Assembly (NCBI RefSeq): GCF_022662015.1
Contig: NZ_JAKMCM010000002.1
Span: 496,001-560,000, forward strand
Direction: 5' to 3'
DNA length: 64,000 nt
From: Aestuariivivens sediminicola
GTDB taxonomy: Bacteria > Bacteroidota > Bacteroidia > Flavobacteriales > Flavobacteriaceae
The position numbers and the translations under genes are program-made. Shown here piece after piece: positions 35,341-44,490 of the stretch (its first letter is position 1; every line of letters starts with the position of its first letter). The notes beneath the pieces are model-generated. The model was not told the DNA's origin. It made no database searches and worked only from the letters and a program-made list of their open reading frames with translations.

Positions 35341-36534
35341 ATGTACGGAAAAATTAAAACGCATTTACAAAACGAACTCGAATCGATAAAAAAGGAAGGC
35401 CTATTCAAAGAAGAGCGCATTATCACTACCTCTCAGGACGCCGTTATAAAAGTGGCGACTGGCGAAGAAGTTATTAATTTTTGTGCTAACAATTATTTGG
35501 GTCTGTCCAATAACAAAGAGGTTATTCAGGCAGCCAAGGACACCATGGATACCCATGGTTACGGCATGTCCTCCGTGCGCTTTATTTGCGGAACCCAGGA
35601 CATACACAAACAGCTGGAACATAAAATCGCCGAATTTTTCCACGGTGAGGATACCATTTTGTATGCTGCGGCCTTCGATGCGAACGGCGGGGTTTTTGAA
35701 CCCTTGTTTACAGCAGAGGACGCTATAATTTCTGATGCCCTGAACCACGCCTCAATCATTGATGGTGTGCGCTTGTGTAAAGCGGCGCGCTACAGATATG
35801 CCAACAATGATATGGAGGATCTGGAAGCGAAATTAGTGGAGGCCAATGCACAGAACCATCGGTTTAAGATCATTGTAACGGATGGTGTGTTTTCCATGGA
35901 TGGCGTAGTGGCTCAGCTGGATAAAATCTGTGATTTGGCCGATACATATGATGCGCTGGTGATGGTAGACGAATGCCATGCCTCCGGATTTATTGGTAAA
36001 ACAGGCCGTGGTACAATTGAATTGAAAAATGTGATGGGGCGTGTCGATATTATTACCGGAACCCTTGGAAAGGCCCTGGGCGGTGCTATGGGTGGATTTA
36101 CAACAGGACGGAAAGAGATCATTGAAATGCTGCGACAGCGTTCAAGGCCCTACCTGTTCTCCAATTCTCTTGCTCCGGCTATTGTTGGCGCTTCCTTAAA
36201 AGTATTTGAAATGATCGAGAAGGACACTTCTTTAAGGGATAAACTGGAAGCCAATACCACTTATTTTAGAACAAAGATGGAAGCGGCGGGGTTTGATTTG
36301 ATTGGTGCCGATGCGGCCATAGTACCAGTAATGTTATATGATGCCAAGTTATCACAGGTCATGGCGAACAAATTACTGGATGAAGGGATTTATGTGATAG
36401 GGTTCTTTTATCCTGTCGTACCAAAAGGTATGGCAAGGATAAGGGTTCAGCTTTCTGCCGCGCACAGTAAGGAGCACATTGATAAAGCAGTGAATGCCTT
36501 CGTAAAAGTGGGAAAGGAATTGAACGTCATATGA
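35341..36534 (+). CDS. kbl: Glycine C-acetyltransferase (2-amino-3-ketobutyrate CoA ligase)
   Basis: This 397-residue PLP enzyme splits 2-amino-3-ketobutyrate with CoA into glycine and acetyl-CoA, completing threonine breakdown. The family motifs [28 protein letters not shown] and the PLP lysine K244 ([13 protein letters not shown]) are present. The ATG at 35341 gives the usual length; a GTG one codon upstream is unnecessary. A strong terminator follows the gene. Confidence 0.96.
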   Translation: MYGKIKTHLQNELESIKKEGLFKEERIITTSQDAVIKVATGEEVINFCANNYLGLSNNKEVIQAAKDTMDTHGYGMSSVRFICGTQDIHKQLEHKIAEFFHGEDTILYAAAFDANGGVFEPLFTAEDAIISDALNHASIIDGVRLCKAARYRYANNDMEDLEAKLVEANAQNHRFKIIVTDGVFSMDGVVAQLDKICDLADTYDALVMVDECHASGFIGKTGRGTIELKNVMGRVDIITGTLGKALGGAMGGFTTGRKEIIEMLRQRSRPYLFSNSLAPAIVGASLKVFEMIEKDTSLRDKLEANTTYFRTKMEAAGFDLIGADAAIVPVMLYDAKLSQVMANKLLDEGIYVIGFFYPVVPKGMARIRVQLSAAHSKEHIDKAVNAFVKVGKELNVI

Positions 36535-36556
36535 GTCGGTATTTAACCGTTCAACT

Positions 36557-36589
36557 AAAAAATGAGTATGCTTTGCGTGCTCATTTTTT
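36557..36589 (+). terminator. Rho-independent terminator after kbl
   Basis: AAAAAATGAG (36557-36566) pairs perfectly with CTCATTTTTT (36580-36589). The inner bases extend the stem with wobble pairs around a TTT loop, and a T-run ends the hairpin. It closes the tdh-kbl unit. Confidence 0.8.
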
Positions 36590-36657
36590 GTTTAATAGTA
36601 ATGGTTACGTTTAAATGTAGTATCATTACGTTTCTTAAATACGTATTTTTAAGCCTC

Positions 36658-37293
36658 ATGAAGGTCTACAATGTAAATCGAATAACGGAACACGCCATCA
36701 TCACAGGAAACGGTGATGCCTCTTTCTGGGCTGAGGCGCATGTGTTGACCGATTTTAAATCCCCATGGGATTTGAAAAAAATAAAGCCCATAACCTTCAG
36801 AGCACTTCATTCTTCGGAGCATTTGTTGTTTTGCTTTCGTGTTGAGGATACAGAAGTATATATCGATAGAACGGACAATACCAAGAGCAGTATTAGTAAC
36901 TCGGATCGGGTGGAGTTATTTTTCAGGGCCGACGAGCAGCTTGATCCGTATTATTGTTTAGAAATTGATCCCTCCCCGAGAATTATGGATTTTATTGCGC
37001 GCCCTTCACGGAATTTCGATTTTTCCTGGTACTGGCCGCAAGATGGTATTCGTGTAAAATCGGCACGTGATGCCACAGGATTTACGGTAGAAGGGGCCAT
37101 TAGTCTGGCCACTCTCAAAGCCTTAAATGTGCTAAAAGGAAATCGTATCGAAACAGGTATCTACAGGGCGAAATACCATAGGCAAAGCAATGGCTCTTAT
37201 ACACCTACCTGGATCACCTGGATCGATCCCCGGACTGAAATGCCCGAATTTCATACCCCGTCGTCATTCGGGGTGTTGCAACTTCTGGACTAA
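36658..37293 (+). CDS. CBM9-like carbohydrate-binding domain protein
   Basis: The 211-residue protein is built almost wholly from a family 9 carbohydrate-binding-like beta-sandwich (ITGNGDASFWAEAHVLTDF, SDRVELFFRADEQL, GFTVEGAISLATL). I use the ATG at 36658. The frame extends upstream to 36562 with a hydrophobic stretch, but that part overlaps the kbl terminator and is an unconvincing signal peptide. Without a signal the protein would be cytoplasmic, which is odd for a sugar-binding domain. It converges with the LacI gene, ending on the base before it. No catalytic residues can be named; function unknown. Confidence 0.7.
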   Translation: MKVYNVNRITEHAIITGNGDASFWAEAHVLTDFKSPWDLKKIKPITFRALHSSEHLLFCFRVEDTEVYIDRTDNTKSSISNSDRVELFFRADEQLDPYYCLEIDPSPRIMDFIARPSRNFDFSWYWPQDGIRVKSARDATGFTVEGAISLATLKALNVLKGNRIETGIYRAKYHRQSNGSYTPTWITWIDPRTEMPEFHTPSSFGVLQLLD

Positions 37294-38340
37294 CTAATTG
37301 ATGTAGCCCATGTAGTTTTCGGAATTGATGATATCAATGGGAATGAGGTTTTTATTGGGAATGACTTTATTAAACAGCAAGGCATCTGCCAGAAGGGCAA
37401 CGCTCAGATAGGCCTGACGCTTCGGGTTTTGATGAATTAAATAGTCGATGGTACCATTTTTTAAATAGTGCAAATTTTCGGGCAATAAATCGTATCCGAC
37501 AACACACATGGATTCTCTGGTTCTTTTTAAAAGGGCCGCTAACAAATTAATTTTCGAGTTGGTCACAAAAAACCCATCGATTTCAGGATGCATGTCTATA
37601 AAGTATTTAATGGTTTTTTTGAGGTTGTTGGCATCTCGATGCTTCAGTTTATAGGTCTTGATGGTAAAATCAGAATTCTCAAGCGCGTCGAAGTAGCTTC
37701 GAAATCCTTTTTCCTTCTCCTGCATGTGCGTGGCATTCTTGTAAATTTCATCAATATGAATGATCGCAACTTCGGCATTGCCCCTCAAGGTGGAATGAAT
37801 GAGCTTTGCTCCGATTCGGCCACTTTGATACAAATCCTGCCCTATGAAATTCTGCGAATCGGCATCCTTTAGGTCGTTATTGAATAAAAAATACGGTTTA
37901 TTCAGGCTTTCACAGGTCTTTATGAAGGTAATGGATTCCTTTTGAAACAAGGGCGCCAATACAATACCGTCAACATCCGCATGTAAGGCCGTTTCCCCTT
38001 GTTTTACAAAACTGTCTTTATCAAAGGGGTTGAAGAAAACATGCTTTACATGTATACCAAAAGGGGAGAATTCATTGAGGGCTTCCTCAATACCATCCAG
38101 GCAAGGCTTCCAATAGGGATCTATTTTTGGATCGGGCATGAGCATGCACAAAAGAAAATGTTTATTGTGCTTTAAGCTTCGCGCCATTAAATTGGGTTGG
38201 TAGTCAATATCGCGAAGTACATTATTCACTTTTTTCAAGGCCGTCGCTGATACCCGGCCCCGCTTGTGAATAACACGATCTACGGTGCCTTTCGATACCC
38301 CCGCCAACTCTGCAATATCTTTAATGGTATATTTTTTCAT
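37294..38340 (-). CDS. LacI-family transcriptional regulator
   Basis: The 348-residue repressor-type protein has an N-terminal HTH (TIKDIAELAGVSKGTVDRVIH), a hinge helix (YQPNLMARSL) and a periplasmic-binding-protein-like ligand domain from about residue 60. The ATG at 38340 fits the family; the TTG at 38349 is only an open-frame extension. It is divergent from the amino-sugar cluster, and a 28-bp perfect palindrome with a TGTGTTCGAACACA core lies 57 bases upstream of its start. Control of that cluster, and of its own gene, is likely. The ligand is probably an amino sugar or its phosphate. Its presumed operator differs from the pectin-locus motif. Confidence 0.92.
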   Translation of the reverse strand: MKKYTIKDIAELAGVSKGTVDRVIHKRGRVSATALKKVNNVLRDIDYQPNLMARSLKHNKHFLLCMLMPDPKIDPYWKPCLDGIEEALNEFSPFGIHVKHVFFNPFDKDSFVKQGETALHADVDGIVLAPLFQKESITFIKTCESLNKPYFLFNNDLKDADSQNFIGQDLYQSGRIGAKLIHSTLRGNAEVAIIHIDEIYKNATHMQEKEKGFRSYFDALENSDFTIKTYKLKHRDANNLKKTIKYFIDMHPEIDGFFVTNSKINLLAALLKRTRESMCVVGYDLLPENLHYLKNGTIDYLIHQNPKRQAYLSVALLADALLFNKVIPNKNLIPIDIINSENYMGYIN

Positions 38341-38396
38341 TCGCTGCAAATGTAACTGTTTTTAATAGATCACTGCCTGGTGATACGAATTTACAT

Positions 38397-38424
38397 AAAA
38401 AAGTGTGTTCGAACACACTTTTTT
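38397..38424. promoter_or_regulatory. 28-bp perfect palindrome, probable LacI-family operator
   Basis: A TGTGTTCGAACACA core is flanked by AAAAAG and CTTTTTT so that all 28 bases are self-complementary. It lies between the divergent LacI gene and nucleotidyltransferase gene, centred on CG as LacI-family operators are. A terminator is unlikely because no gene ends nearby. Confidence 0.7.
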
Positions 38425-38587
38425 GAAATTTTTCTTTTTTTATTGCGGTTTATTGTGTAGTTTCGTAACCTCAAGACACATTAAAACCTGCTTTTTTATC
38501 TTGTAAATCATTGTTTTTTAACGGTTTGTAACCGTTTTGTGAACAAGATTCAGGAGCATTAGAGTTTTAATTTTAAGTTGTATCATA

Positions 38588-39496
38588 ATGGGCAAACCAA
38601 CACTTGTCATACTAGCTGCCGGAATGGGAAGCCGTTACGGCGGTTTAAAACAAATGGATGCTTTTACTCCGGAAGGCGATACGATTATAGACTTCTCGCT
38701 TTACGATGCCCTTCAGGCCGGTTTTGGTAAGATCGTATTCATTATTCGTAAACATTTTGAAGAGGAGTTTAAATCCAAATTCAATAAAAAATTACAGGGT
38801 AAAATTGCCGTAGATTATGTTTACCAGGAAGTTGACAAGGTTCCAGAGGCCTATATCAATCCGGATCGTGTGAAACCATGGGGTACAGGTCATGCGCTGC
38901 TCATGGCCAAAGATACTGTTACCGAAAATTTTGCCATAATTAACGCCGATGACTTCTACGGCCGAGAAGCCTTTATCGCCATGGCGGAGGCCTTGAGACA
39001 CACCGATAAGACCTCCTGCAATTTCAAGACCATGGCCTATTTGTTAAAGAACACGATTTCCGATTATGGCTATGTGTCACGGGGGGAGTGCCAGGTAAAT
39101 GATCGTGGATTTTTAATCGATGTTACCGAGAGAACACATATCGAAAAGAGGAATGGGGGGCTCATGCGTAAGGATAAGGAGGGCAATTATATTTCAATTG
39201 ATGAAAACACGATAGTTTCCATGAATTTTTGGGGATTTACGCCCCGGTGTTTTGATTTTGCCGAAACGCTTTTTTTAGAATTTCTTAAGCACAATGCAGC
39301 TGATTTAAAGGCTGAATTTTATCTGCCATCTATAGTCAACGCTGTAATACAGTCGGGGGAGGCTTCGGTTGAGGTCTTGAAATCGGATGCCAGATGGTTC
39401 GGGGTAACCTATAAAGAGGATAAGGCGGTAGTACAAGAAAATATTGAAGCATTGAAAAGGGCTAACGTTTATCCCAAAAACCTGTGGCAGTTATGA
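38588..39496 (+). CDS. Sugar-1-phosphate nucleotidyltransferase
   Basis: This 302-residue GT-A-fold enzyme should join a nucleotide to a sugar 1-phosphate. The signature LAAGMGSRYGGLKQMD opens the chain, WGTGHALLMAK and the metal aspartates of INADDFYG follow, and ITERTH-type residues (DVTERTHIEK) come later. The next gene, a C1-type sugar kinase, overlaps it by 4 bases (ATGA), so the two probably act in sequence: sugar to sugar 1-phosphate to NDP-sugar. This resembles the AmgK/MurU recycling pair in logic. The sugar is unproven; the NagB and NagP-like genes nearby suggest an N-acetylhexosamine. Confidence 0.83.
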   Translation: MGKPTLVILAAGMGSRYGGLKQMDAFTPEGDTIIDFSLYDALQAGFGKIVFIIRKHFEEEFKSKFNKKLQGKIAVDYVYQEVDKVPEAYINPDRVKPWGTGHALLMAKDTVTENFAIINADDFYGREAFIAMAEALRHTDKTSCNFKTMAYLLKNTISDYGYVSRGECQVNDRGFLIDVTERTHIEKRNGGLMRKDKEGNYISIDENTIVSMNFWGFTPRCFDFAETLFLEFLKHNAADLKAEFYLPSIVNAVIQSGEASVEVLKSDARWFGVTYKEDKAVVQENIEALKRANVYPKNLWQL

Positions 39497-40557
39497 CGGA
39501 AGCTCAACTCATGCACACATTCGATCAATTTCAACACGCTTCATCCTATGTGGCTTTCAATGAAATTGCCTCCGGTCATATCAATGATACCTATTTAATT
39601 AAAACCAGTGAAGAACCCCATTATATTCTCCAGCGTATCAATCATCATGTATTTAAAGACATTCCAGGATTAATGGCCAACAAGGTTTTGATCAGTGAAC
39701 ATCTCAAGCATAAACGTTCTGATCTATCCGAGGAGGAGATCAAAAATCGGGTGCTGACTTTCGTTCCGGCCCGTAGCGGGACATATTACTTTAAGGACCA
39801 TGAAGGACATTACTGGAACGTCATGGTGTATATTAAGGACAGTATCACACACCATATTGTAACCAGTGAGCAAGTCGCCTATGAGGGCGGGAAACTATCT
39901 GGGGAATTTTTACGTTTAACCAGTGATTTGGACGCCTCAAGACTGGTCGAGGTCATTCCGCACTTCCATGATATGTCCTTCCGGTTCAGTCAATTTGAAG
40001 ATGCGCTTAAGGTCGCTTCAGCCCAAAGAAAGGACAAGGCCAGAACCTACTTGCTCAAAGTAGCCGATCTTAAGGATGAAATGCATATCATTCAAAACTT
40101 AAAAGCATCCGGTGCCATAAAATTACGGGTTACGCATAACGACACCAAAATATCGAATGCCTTATTCGACAGGAACAATAAGGGCTTGTGTGTTATCGAT
40201 ACCGATACCGTGATGCCTGGTGTGGTGCACTACGATTTTGGGGATGCCATCAGAACCATTTGCAATTCGGCAGCCGAAGATGAAAGCAATCTGGATCTCG
40301 TGCATTTTAATGTCGCTTATTACGATGCCTATAAAAGCGGGTTTTTGGAAGAATTGGAAACAACCTTATCCGATCTGGAAATTGAAACCTTGCCGCTGGC
40401 TGCGAAAACCATGATTTTTATTATGGGTATCCGTTTTTTAACAGACTACCTCAATGAGGATGTCTACTATAAGACCAAATATCCCGAACATAATTTAGAT
40501 CGGGCCAGGAACCAGTTTAAACTCATAGAGAGCATGGAAAAACAAATGAAGGTCTGA
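39493..40557 (+). CDS. NahK-like sugar kinase, aminoglycoside phosphotransferase fold
   Basis: The 354-residue cytoplasmic kinase resembles N-acetylhexosamine 1-kinase. The motifs are SGHINDTYLI (phosphate loop), YILQRINHHVF, the catalytic loop THNDTKISNALFD and the metal-binding IDTDTVMPG. The ATG at 39493 overlaps the previous stop by 4 bases; a GTG at 39484 is the only longer start. By analogy it forms GlcNAc- or GalNAc-1-phosphate, which the upstream nucleotidyltransferase could convert to an NDP-sugar. Other sugars cannot be excluded. Confidence 0.8.
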   Translation: MTEAQLMHTFDQFQHASSYVAFNEIASGHINDTYLIKTSEEPHYILQRINHHVFKDIPGLMANKVLISEHLKHKRSDLSEEEIKNRVLTFVPARSGTYYFKDHEGHYWNVMVYIKDSITHHIVTSEQVAYEGGKLSGEFLRLTSDLDASRLVEVIPHFHDMSFRFSQFEDALKVASAQRKDKARTYLLKVADLKDEMHIIQNLKASGAIKLRVTHNDTKISNALFDRNNKGLCVIDTDTVMPGVVHYDFGDAIRTICNSAAEDESNLDLVHFNVAYYDAYKSGFLEELETTLSDLEIETLPLAAKTMIFIMGIRFLTDYLNEDVYYKTKYPEHNLDRARNQFKLIESMEKQMKV

Positions 40558-40683
40558 CAACATGGTGAAAATTAAAAAAGGGATACCGTTGAGATTGATT
40601 TTTAAATGCGCTGTTTTAAGGGAATGCTTAACTTGGAAAGGTTTTACACTGTATAATGAACATATCACTAAATTCTTAATATC

Positions 40684-42009
40684 ATGACACAAACATCAAA
40701 AAGTAGTAATGTAGTGGCCATTGCCATTATAGCCGGTCTATTTGCCATCTTCGGTTTTGTAACTTGGATAAACGGGACCCTTATTCCATTTATGAAAACA
40801 ATCAACGAATTAACCGAAGCACAATCCTATTTGGTGGCATCGGCGTCCTATATTTCTTTTGTGGTCATGGCCTTGCCTGCATCCTATCTGTTGAATAAAA
40901 TTGGTTATCGCAGGGGTATGTCGGTGGGCTTGATAATTATGGCTATCGGGGCTCTGGTGTTTATTCCGGCTGCTGAGGCACGTACCTACGGGGTGTTTTT
41001 GCTGGCCATTTTTATCCAGGGATTGGGAATGACCATTTTACAAACTGCAGCAAATCCATACATTACTATTTTAGGGCCTATAGAGAGCGGTGCCAAGCGT
41101 ATTGCTATTATGGGAATTTCAAATAAAGGTGCTGGAATAATAGCCAACATTGTGTTTGGTTCCATTCTTTTAAGTGGGATTGATGATGTTAAGGATAAAT
41201 TGGCAACGGCGTCTGTTGAAGAAAAAGAAGGCATGCTGAATGCTATGGCTGATAGTGTGGTGGCACCCTATGTGGTCATGGCTATTGTGTTGTTGGTATT
41301 TGGATTGTTAATCAGAAAGGCACCACTGCCACATGTTGAAGCCGATCCGATAGACGAAACGGATAAAGAAGGCGCTGTAACTAAAACGAATATATTCCAG
41401 TTTCCTCATTTATGGTTGGGTGTGCTGACCCTATTTGTTTATGTGGGAGCGGAAGTTATAGCCGGAGATTCCATTATTGCTTATGGCTTATCCCTTGGTT
41501 TCCCCGCCGATGAAGCTAAATTTTTTACGCCCTTCACCCTGGCCGCTATGATTACCATGTATGCCCTGGGTGTATTCTTGATCCCTAAATATCTAAAGCA
41601 GGATACCGCGTTAAAGATAAGTGCCGCCCTGGGAATTATTTTTAGTGTCTGCATCTTGGTGACCACTGGCTTTACATCGGTACTTTTTGTCGCCGCATTA
41701 GGTATAGCCAATGCTTTAGTATGGCCGGCTGTTTGGCCCCTGACTTTAGAAGGACTGGGGAAATTCACAAAAACAGCTTCTGCCTTGCTGGTCATGGCCA
41801 TAGCCGGTGGGGCCATTATTCCACCACTCTACGGCAGGTTGGTCGACGGTGGAACACATGAGCTCGTAGCCCGCGGAATGTCAGAAACTGAGGCACTGGC
41901 CTCAGCATCTACAAGCAGTTACTGGATACTCATACCCTGTTATGCCATTATATTGTTTTTTGCCCTATGGGGTCATAATATGAAAAGTTGGACAAAAATT
42001 AAAAATTAA
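40684..42009 (+). CDS. FucP/NagP-type MFS sugar:proton symporter
   Basis: The 441-residue membrane protein has about 12 hydrophobic segments and the motif TILQTAANPYITILGP, the hallmark of the FucP/NagP/glucose-galactose transporter family. FVTWINGTLIPF at the start is also typical. In this cluster it is most likely an N-acetylglucosamine or similar amino-sugar importer at the inner membrane. It is 17 bases upstream of nagB and 126 bases after the kinase. Confidence 0.88.
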   Translation: MTQTSKSSNVVAIAIIAGLFAIFGFVTWINGTLIPFMKTINELTEAQSYLVASASYISFVVMALPASYLLNKIGYRRGMSVGLIIMAIGALVFIPAAEARTYGVFLLAIFIQGLGMTILQTAANPYITILGPIESGAKRIAIMGISNKGAGIIANIVFGSILLSGIDDVKDKLATASVEEKEGMLNAMADSVVAPYVVMAIVLLVFGLLIRKAPLPHVEADPIDETDKEGAVTKTNIFQFPHLWLGVLTLFVYVGAEVIAGDSIIAYGLSLGFPADEAKFFTPFTLAAMITMYALGVFLIPKYLKQDTALKISAALGIIFSVCILVTTGFTSVLFVAALGIANALVWPAVWPLTLEGLGKFTKTASALLVMAIAGGAIIPPLYGRLVDGGTHELVARGMSETEALASASTSSYWILIPCYAIILFFALWGHNMKSWTKIKN

Positions 42010-42026
42010 ATAAATCAACATTAAAA

Positions 42027-43955
42027 ATGATTAAGAGTCGTACAGATAAGGCTACTGGATTCGAAAAACGGTTTGAAAACATTAACACCGTCATTTTCGA
42101 AGATTCAAAAGCGGCGTCAATTGCGGTTGCCAAGGAAATAGCTACACTGATAAAGGCCAAACAAAAAAGCAACCAGTCTTGTGTTCTGGGTTTGGCAACA
42201 GGATCCACACCAAAGGGATTATACGCGGAATTGGTTCGTTTGCACAAGGAGGAAGGCCTGAGCTTTAAGAATGTCATTACCTTCAATTTGGATGAGTACT
42301 ATCCTATGGAACCGGATTCTGTTAACAGTTATGTCAGGTTCATGAAGGAGTTGTTGTTCAACCATGTCGATATCCTACCGGAGAATTTTCATATTCCGGA
42401 TGGCATGCTCTCGAAAAGAGAAATTGCCGGATATTGTGCGGAGTATGAGGCAAAAATAGAGGCCTTAGGAGGCATAGACCTTCAAATCCTGGGCATAGGA
42501 GGTAATGGCCATATCGGCTTTAATGAATCAGGATCCCTACAGAACTCCAAAACGCGTTTGGTTGCCTTGGACCATATCACCAGGGTTGCCGCCAGCAATG
42601 ATTTTGGAGGTTTGACCAACACACCAAGAACAGCAATTACCTTGGGTGTTAAAAAAATAATGGAAGCCAAAAGGGTCATTTTAATGGCCTGGGGTGAGCG
42701 CAAGGCAAATATCATTAAGGCTTCCGCGGAAGGTCCGGTAACCACTCAGGTGCCCGCGTCATTTCTACAGGAGCATAATAATGCCATTTTTGTAATTGAT
42801 AAGGCCGCATCCTCAAAACTGACTCGAATAGAAACGCCATGGCTTGTTGAAAAAGTAGAGTGGACCGATAAAATGATAAGGAAAGCCGTGCTGGGATTGG
42901 CGCTCAAACTCAAGAAACCTATTTTAATGCTTACCGATGCCGATTATATTGAAAACGGTATGAGTGATCTTTTGGCCGACTCTGGGCCGGCCTATGATAT
43001 CAATATCAATATTTTCAATCAGGTCCAGCATACCATTACGGGGTGGCCCGGTGGTAAACCGAATTCGGATGACAGTAAACGTCCTGAACGTGCAAAACCC
43101 GCGAAGAAGCGTGTTTTAGTTTTCAGTCCGCATCCGGATGACGATATTATCAGTATGGGTGGTACGTTCATCAGGCTGCATGAGCAGGGACATGAAGTGC
43201 ATGTGGCCTATCAAACCTCGGGTAACATTGCAGTGGCCGATGACGAGGCCCTTAGGTTCGCCAATTTTGTCATAGATTACAATGAGAAGTTTGGAATACA
43301 GAGCGATGAGGCAGAACATATTTATAAAAAAGCATCGGAGTTTTTAAAAAATAAGAAGAGTAGTGATATAGATATCGCAGAAGTTCGTTATATTAAAGGG
43401 TTGATTAGAAAAGGAGAGGCCAGGGCAACGAGCCATTTCGTGGGATTACCTGATGAGCGTATCCACTTCATGGAATTACCATTCTATGAAACGGGTGCCA
43501 TTGAAAAGAATCCGGTTGGTGAAGACGATATTAAGATCACCATGGATTTAATCGAAAAAATAAAACCCCATCAGATTTATGCGGCCGGTGATCTGGCAGA
43601 TCCCCATGGGACGCATAAGGTGTGTTTGGATGCCATCGTGGAAGCCCTTAAAAGATTAAAGCCAAAACCATTCATGAAGGATTGCTGGTTATGGTTATAC
43701 AGAGGTGCATGGCAGGAATGGGGTATTGACGAGATAGAAATGGCAGTACCCATGAGTCCGGATCAGGTGTTACAGAAACGCCATGGTATTTTCAAACACC
43801 AATCTCAAAAGGATGGTGTGGTCTTTCAGGGAACTGATAGCAGGGAGTTTTGGCAGAGGGCGGAAGACAGAAACCGCGAGACCGCGGAAATTTACAATCA
43901 ACTGGGTCTGGCACATTACGCCGCTATTGAGGCCTTTGTGAGATGGCATTATTAG
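42027..43955 (+). CDS. nagB: Glucosamine-6-phosphate deaminase fused to a PIG-L/LmbE deacetylase domain
   Basis: This 642-residue protein joins two activities. Residues about 20-270 form a NagB domain: GLATGSTPKGLYAELV binds phosphate, FNLDEYYP supplies the base, and GGNGHIGFNES holds the catalytic H and E. At the place of the E. coli D141 there is asparagine, as in many Gram-positive NagB proteins. Residues about 365-642 are a PIG-L-type zinc deacetylase with SPHPDDDIISMGG and the second metal site DPHGTH. The same architecture is known in Bacteroides. It suggests deacetylation and deamination of an N-acetylglucosamine derivative, but whether both halves are active is not shown. Confidence 0.9.
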   Translation: MIKSRTDKATGFEKRFENINTVIFEDSKAASIAVAKEIATLIKAKQKSNQSCVLGLATGSTPKGLYAELVRLHKEEGLSFKNVITFNLDEYYPMEPDSVNSYVRFMKELLFNHVDILPENFHIPDGMLSKREIAGYCAEYEAKIEALGGIDLQILGIGGNGHIGFNESGSLQNSKTRLVALDHITRVAASNDFGGLTNTPRTAITLGVKKIMEAKRVILMAWGERKANIIKASAEGPVTTQVPASFLQEHNNAIFVIDKAASSKLTRIETPWLVEKVEWTDKMIRKAVLGLALKLKKPILMLTDADYIENGMSDLLADSGPAYDININIFNQVQHTITGWPGGKPNSDDSKRPERAKPAKKRVLVFSPHPDDDIISMGGTFIRLHEQGHEVHVAYQTSGNIAVADDEALRFANFVIDYNEKFGIQSDEAEHIYKKASEFLKNKKSSDIDIAEVRYIKGLIRKGEARATSHFVGLPDERIHFMELPFYETGAIEKNPVGEDDIKITMDLIEKIKPHQIYAAGDLADPHGTHKVCLDAIVEALKRLKPKPFMKDCWLWLYRGAWQEWGIDEIEMAVPMSPDQVLQKRHGIFKHQSQKDGVVFQGTDSREFWQRAEDRNRETAEIYNQLGLAHYAAIEAFVRWHY

Positions 43956-44096
43956 TTAAAGATTTGAAGTTATACCCTATCTGATGTGATATACAATATT
44001 GAGGTTCATTTTAAGTTTATTATTCCTTAAGACAGAAACCTAACTAAGACTGAACTTCTTGATATGGTATAACTCATATGACTGATTAATAGAGCG

Positions 44097-44130
44097 ATAA
44101 AGCCTGCAACACCGTTGTGGGCTTTATTAA
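44097..44130 (+). terminator. Hairpin terminator between nagB and hutU
   Basis: ATAAAGCC pairs with GGCTTTAT and CAAC with GTTG, with two wobble pairs between and an ACC loop. The hairpin is followed by TAATTT. It lies 142 bases after the nagB stop and could end that transcript; the symmetric A/T ends would let it work leftward too. Confidence 0.65.
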
Positions 44131-44307
44131 TTTCTATCGGCCTGAGCGATGGTATGAGGCCTTGATTCAATTGAAGGGTATATTTTAAACGCCTTGCCAT
44201 CAAAAGGGCTTTAGCCGGTCTTTGGCCAATGAAGCCCCAGTTCGGTAATTAATGTGTAAAAATCGCTCCCAAATCCTTTCGAAACTCCAGTGTTTACAGG
44301 GGCTAAG

Positions 44308-44384
44308 AAACATAGGCAGAAAAATAAATTTTATACCGGTGTTTTCTGCATTTTATGCCTATGTTTTTTGCATTTTATGCGGAT
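44308..44384. repeat. Inverted repeat and 22-bp tandem repeat
   Basis: AAACATAGGCA (44308-44318) is repeated inverted at 44356-44366. A 22-base unit starting GTTTTCTGCATTTTATGC (44341-44362) is repeated next to itself (44363-44384) with three changes. The inverted repeat ends in a T-run, so it may act as a terminator. Confidence 0.45.
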
Positions 44385-44490
44385 GAAATTTCGAAGAGAC
44401 AGGCACGATTTTGATGCCCCCTGGTATTCCTCGTCAATAGCATACCGTTTTTCCTTACCCAAACGGTCATGGATGTCTGTAAGATAAGGT

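Larger units (their letters stand above)
43956..44490. other. Gene-free stretch between nagB and hutU
   Basis: These 535 bases separate the converging nagB and hutU genes. They contain a good terminator hairpin (44097-44130), an 11-bp inverted repeat (44308-44318 with 44356-44366) and a 22-bp imperfect tandem repeat (44341-44384). Open frames here are short and run antisense into hutU, and none looks coding. It may include remains of a lost gene, but I see no protein similarity. Confidence 0.6.

Noticed and set aside
37294-38340. This LacI protein as the reader of the pectin-locus operator TGCAATCGATTACA
   Set aside because: Its own upstream region carries a different palindrome (TGTGTTCGAACACA) and it borders amino-sugar genes, so it is a poor candidate, though not formally excluded.
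42027-42830. Loss of NagB activity because the E. coli D141 position is asparagine
   Set aside because: Asparagine at this position is common in Gram-positive NagB proteins; the catalytic H and E of GHIGFNE are kept.
44290-44487. Open frame of 65 codons in the gap before hutU
   Set aside because: It is cysteine- and arginine-rich with no recognisable fold, covers the inverted and tandem repeats, and ends against the hutU stop. It looks like chance.
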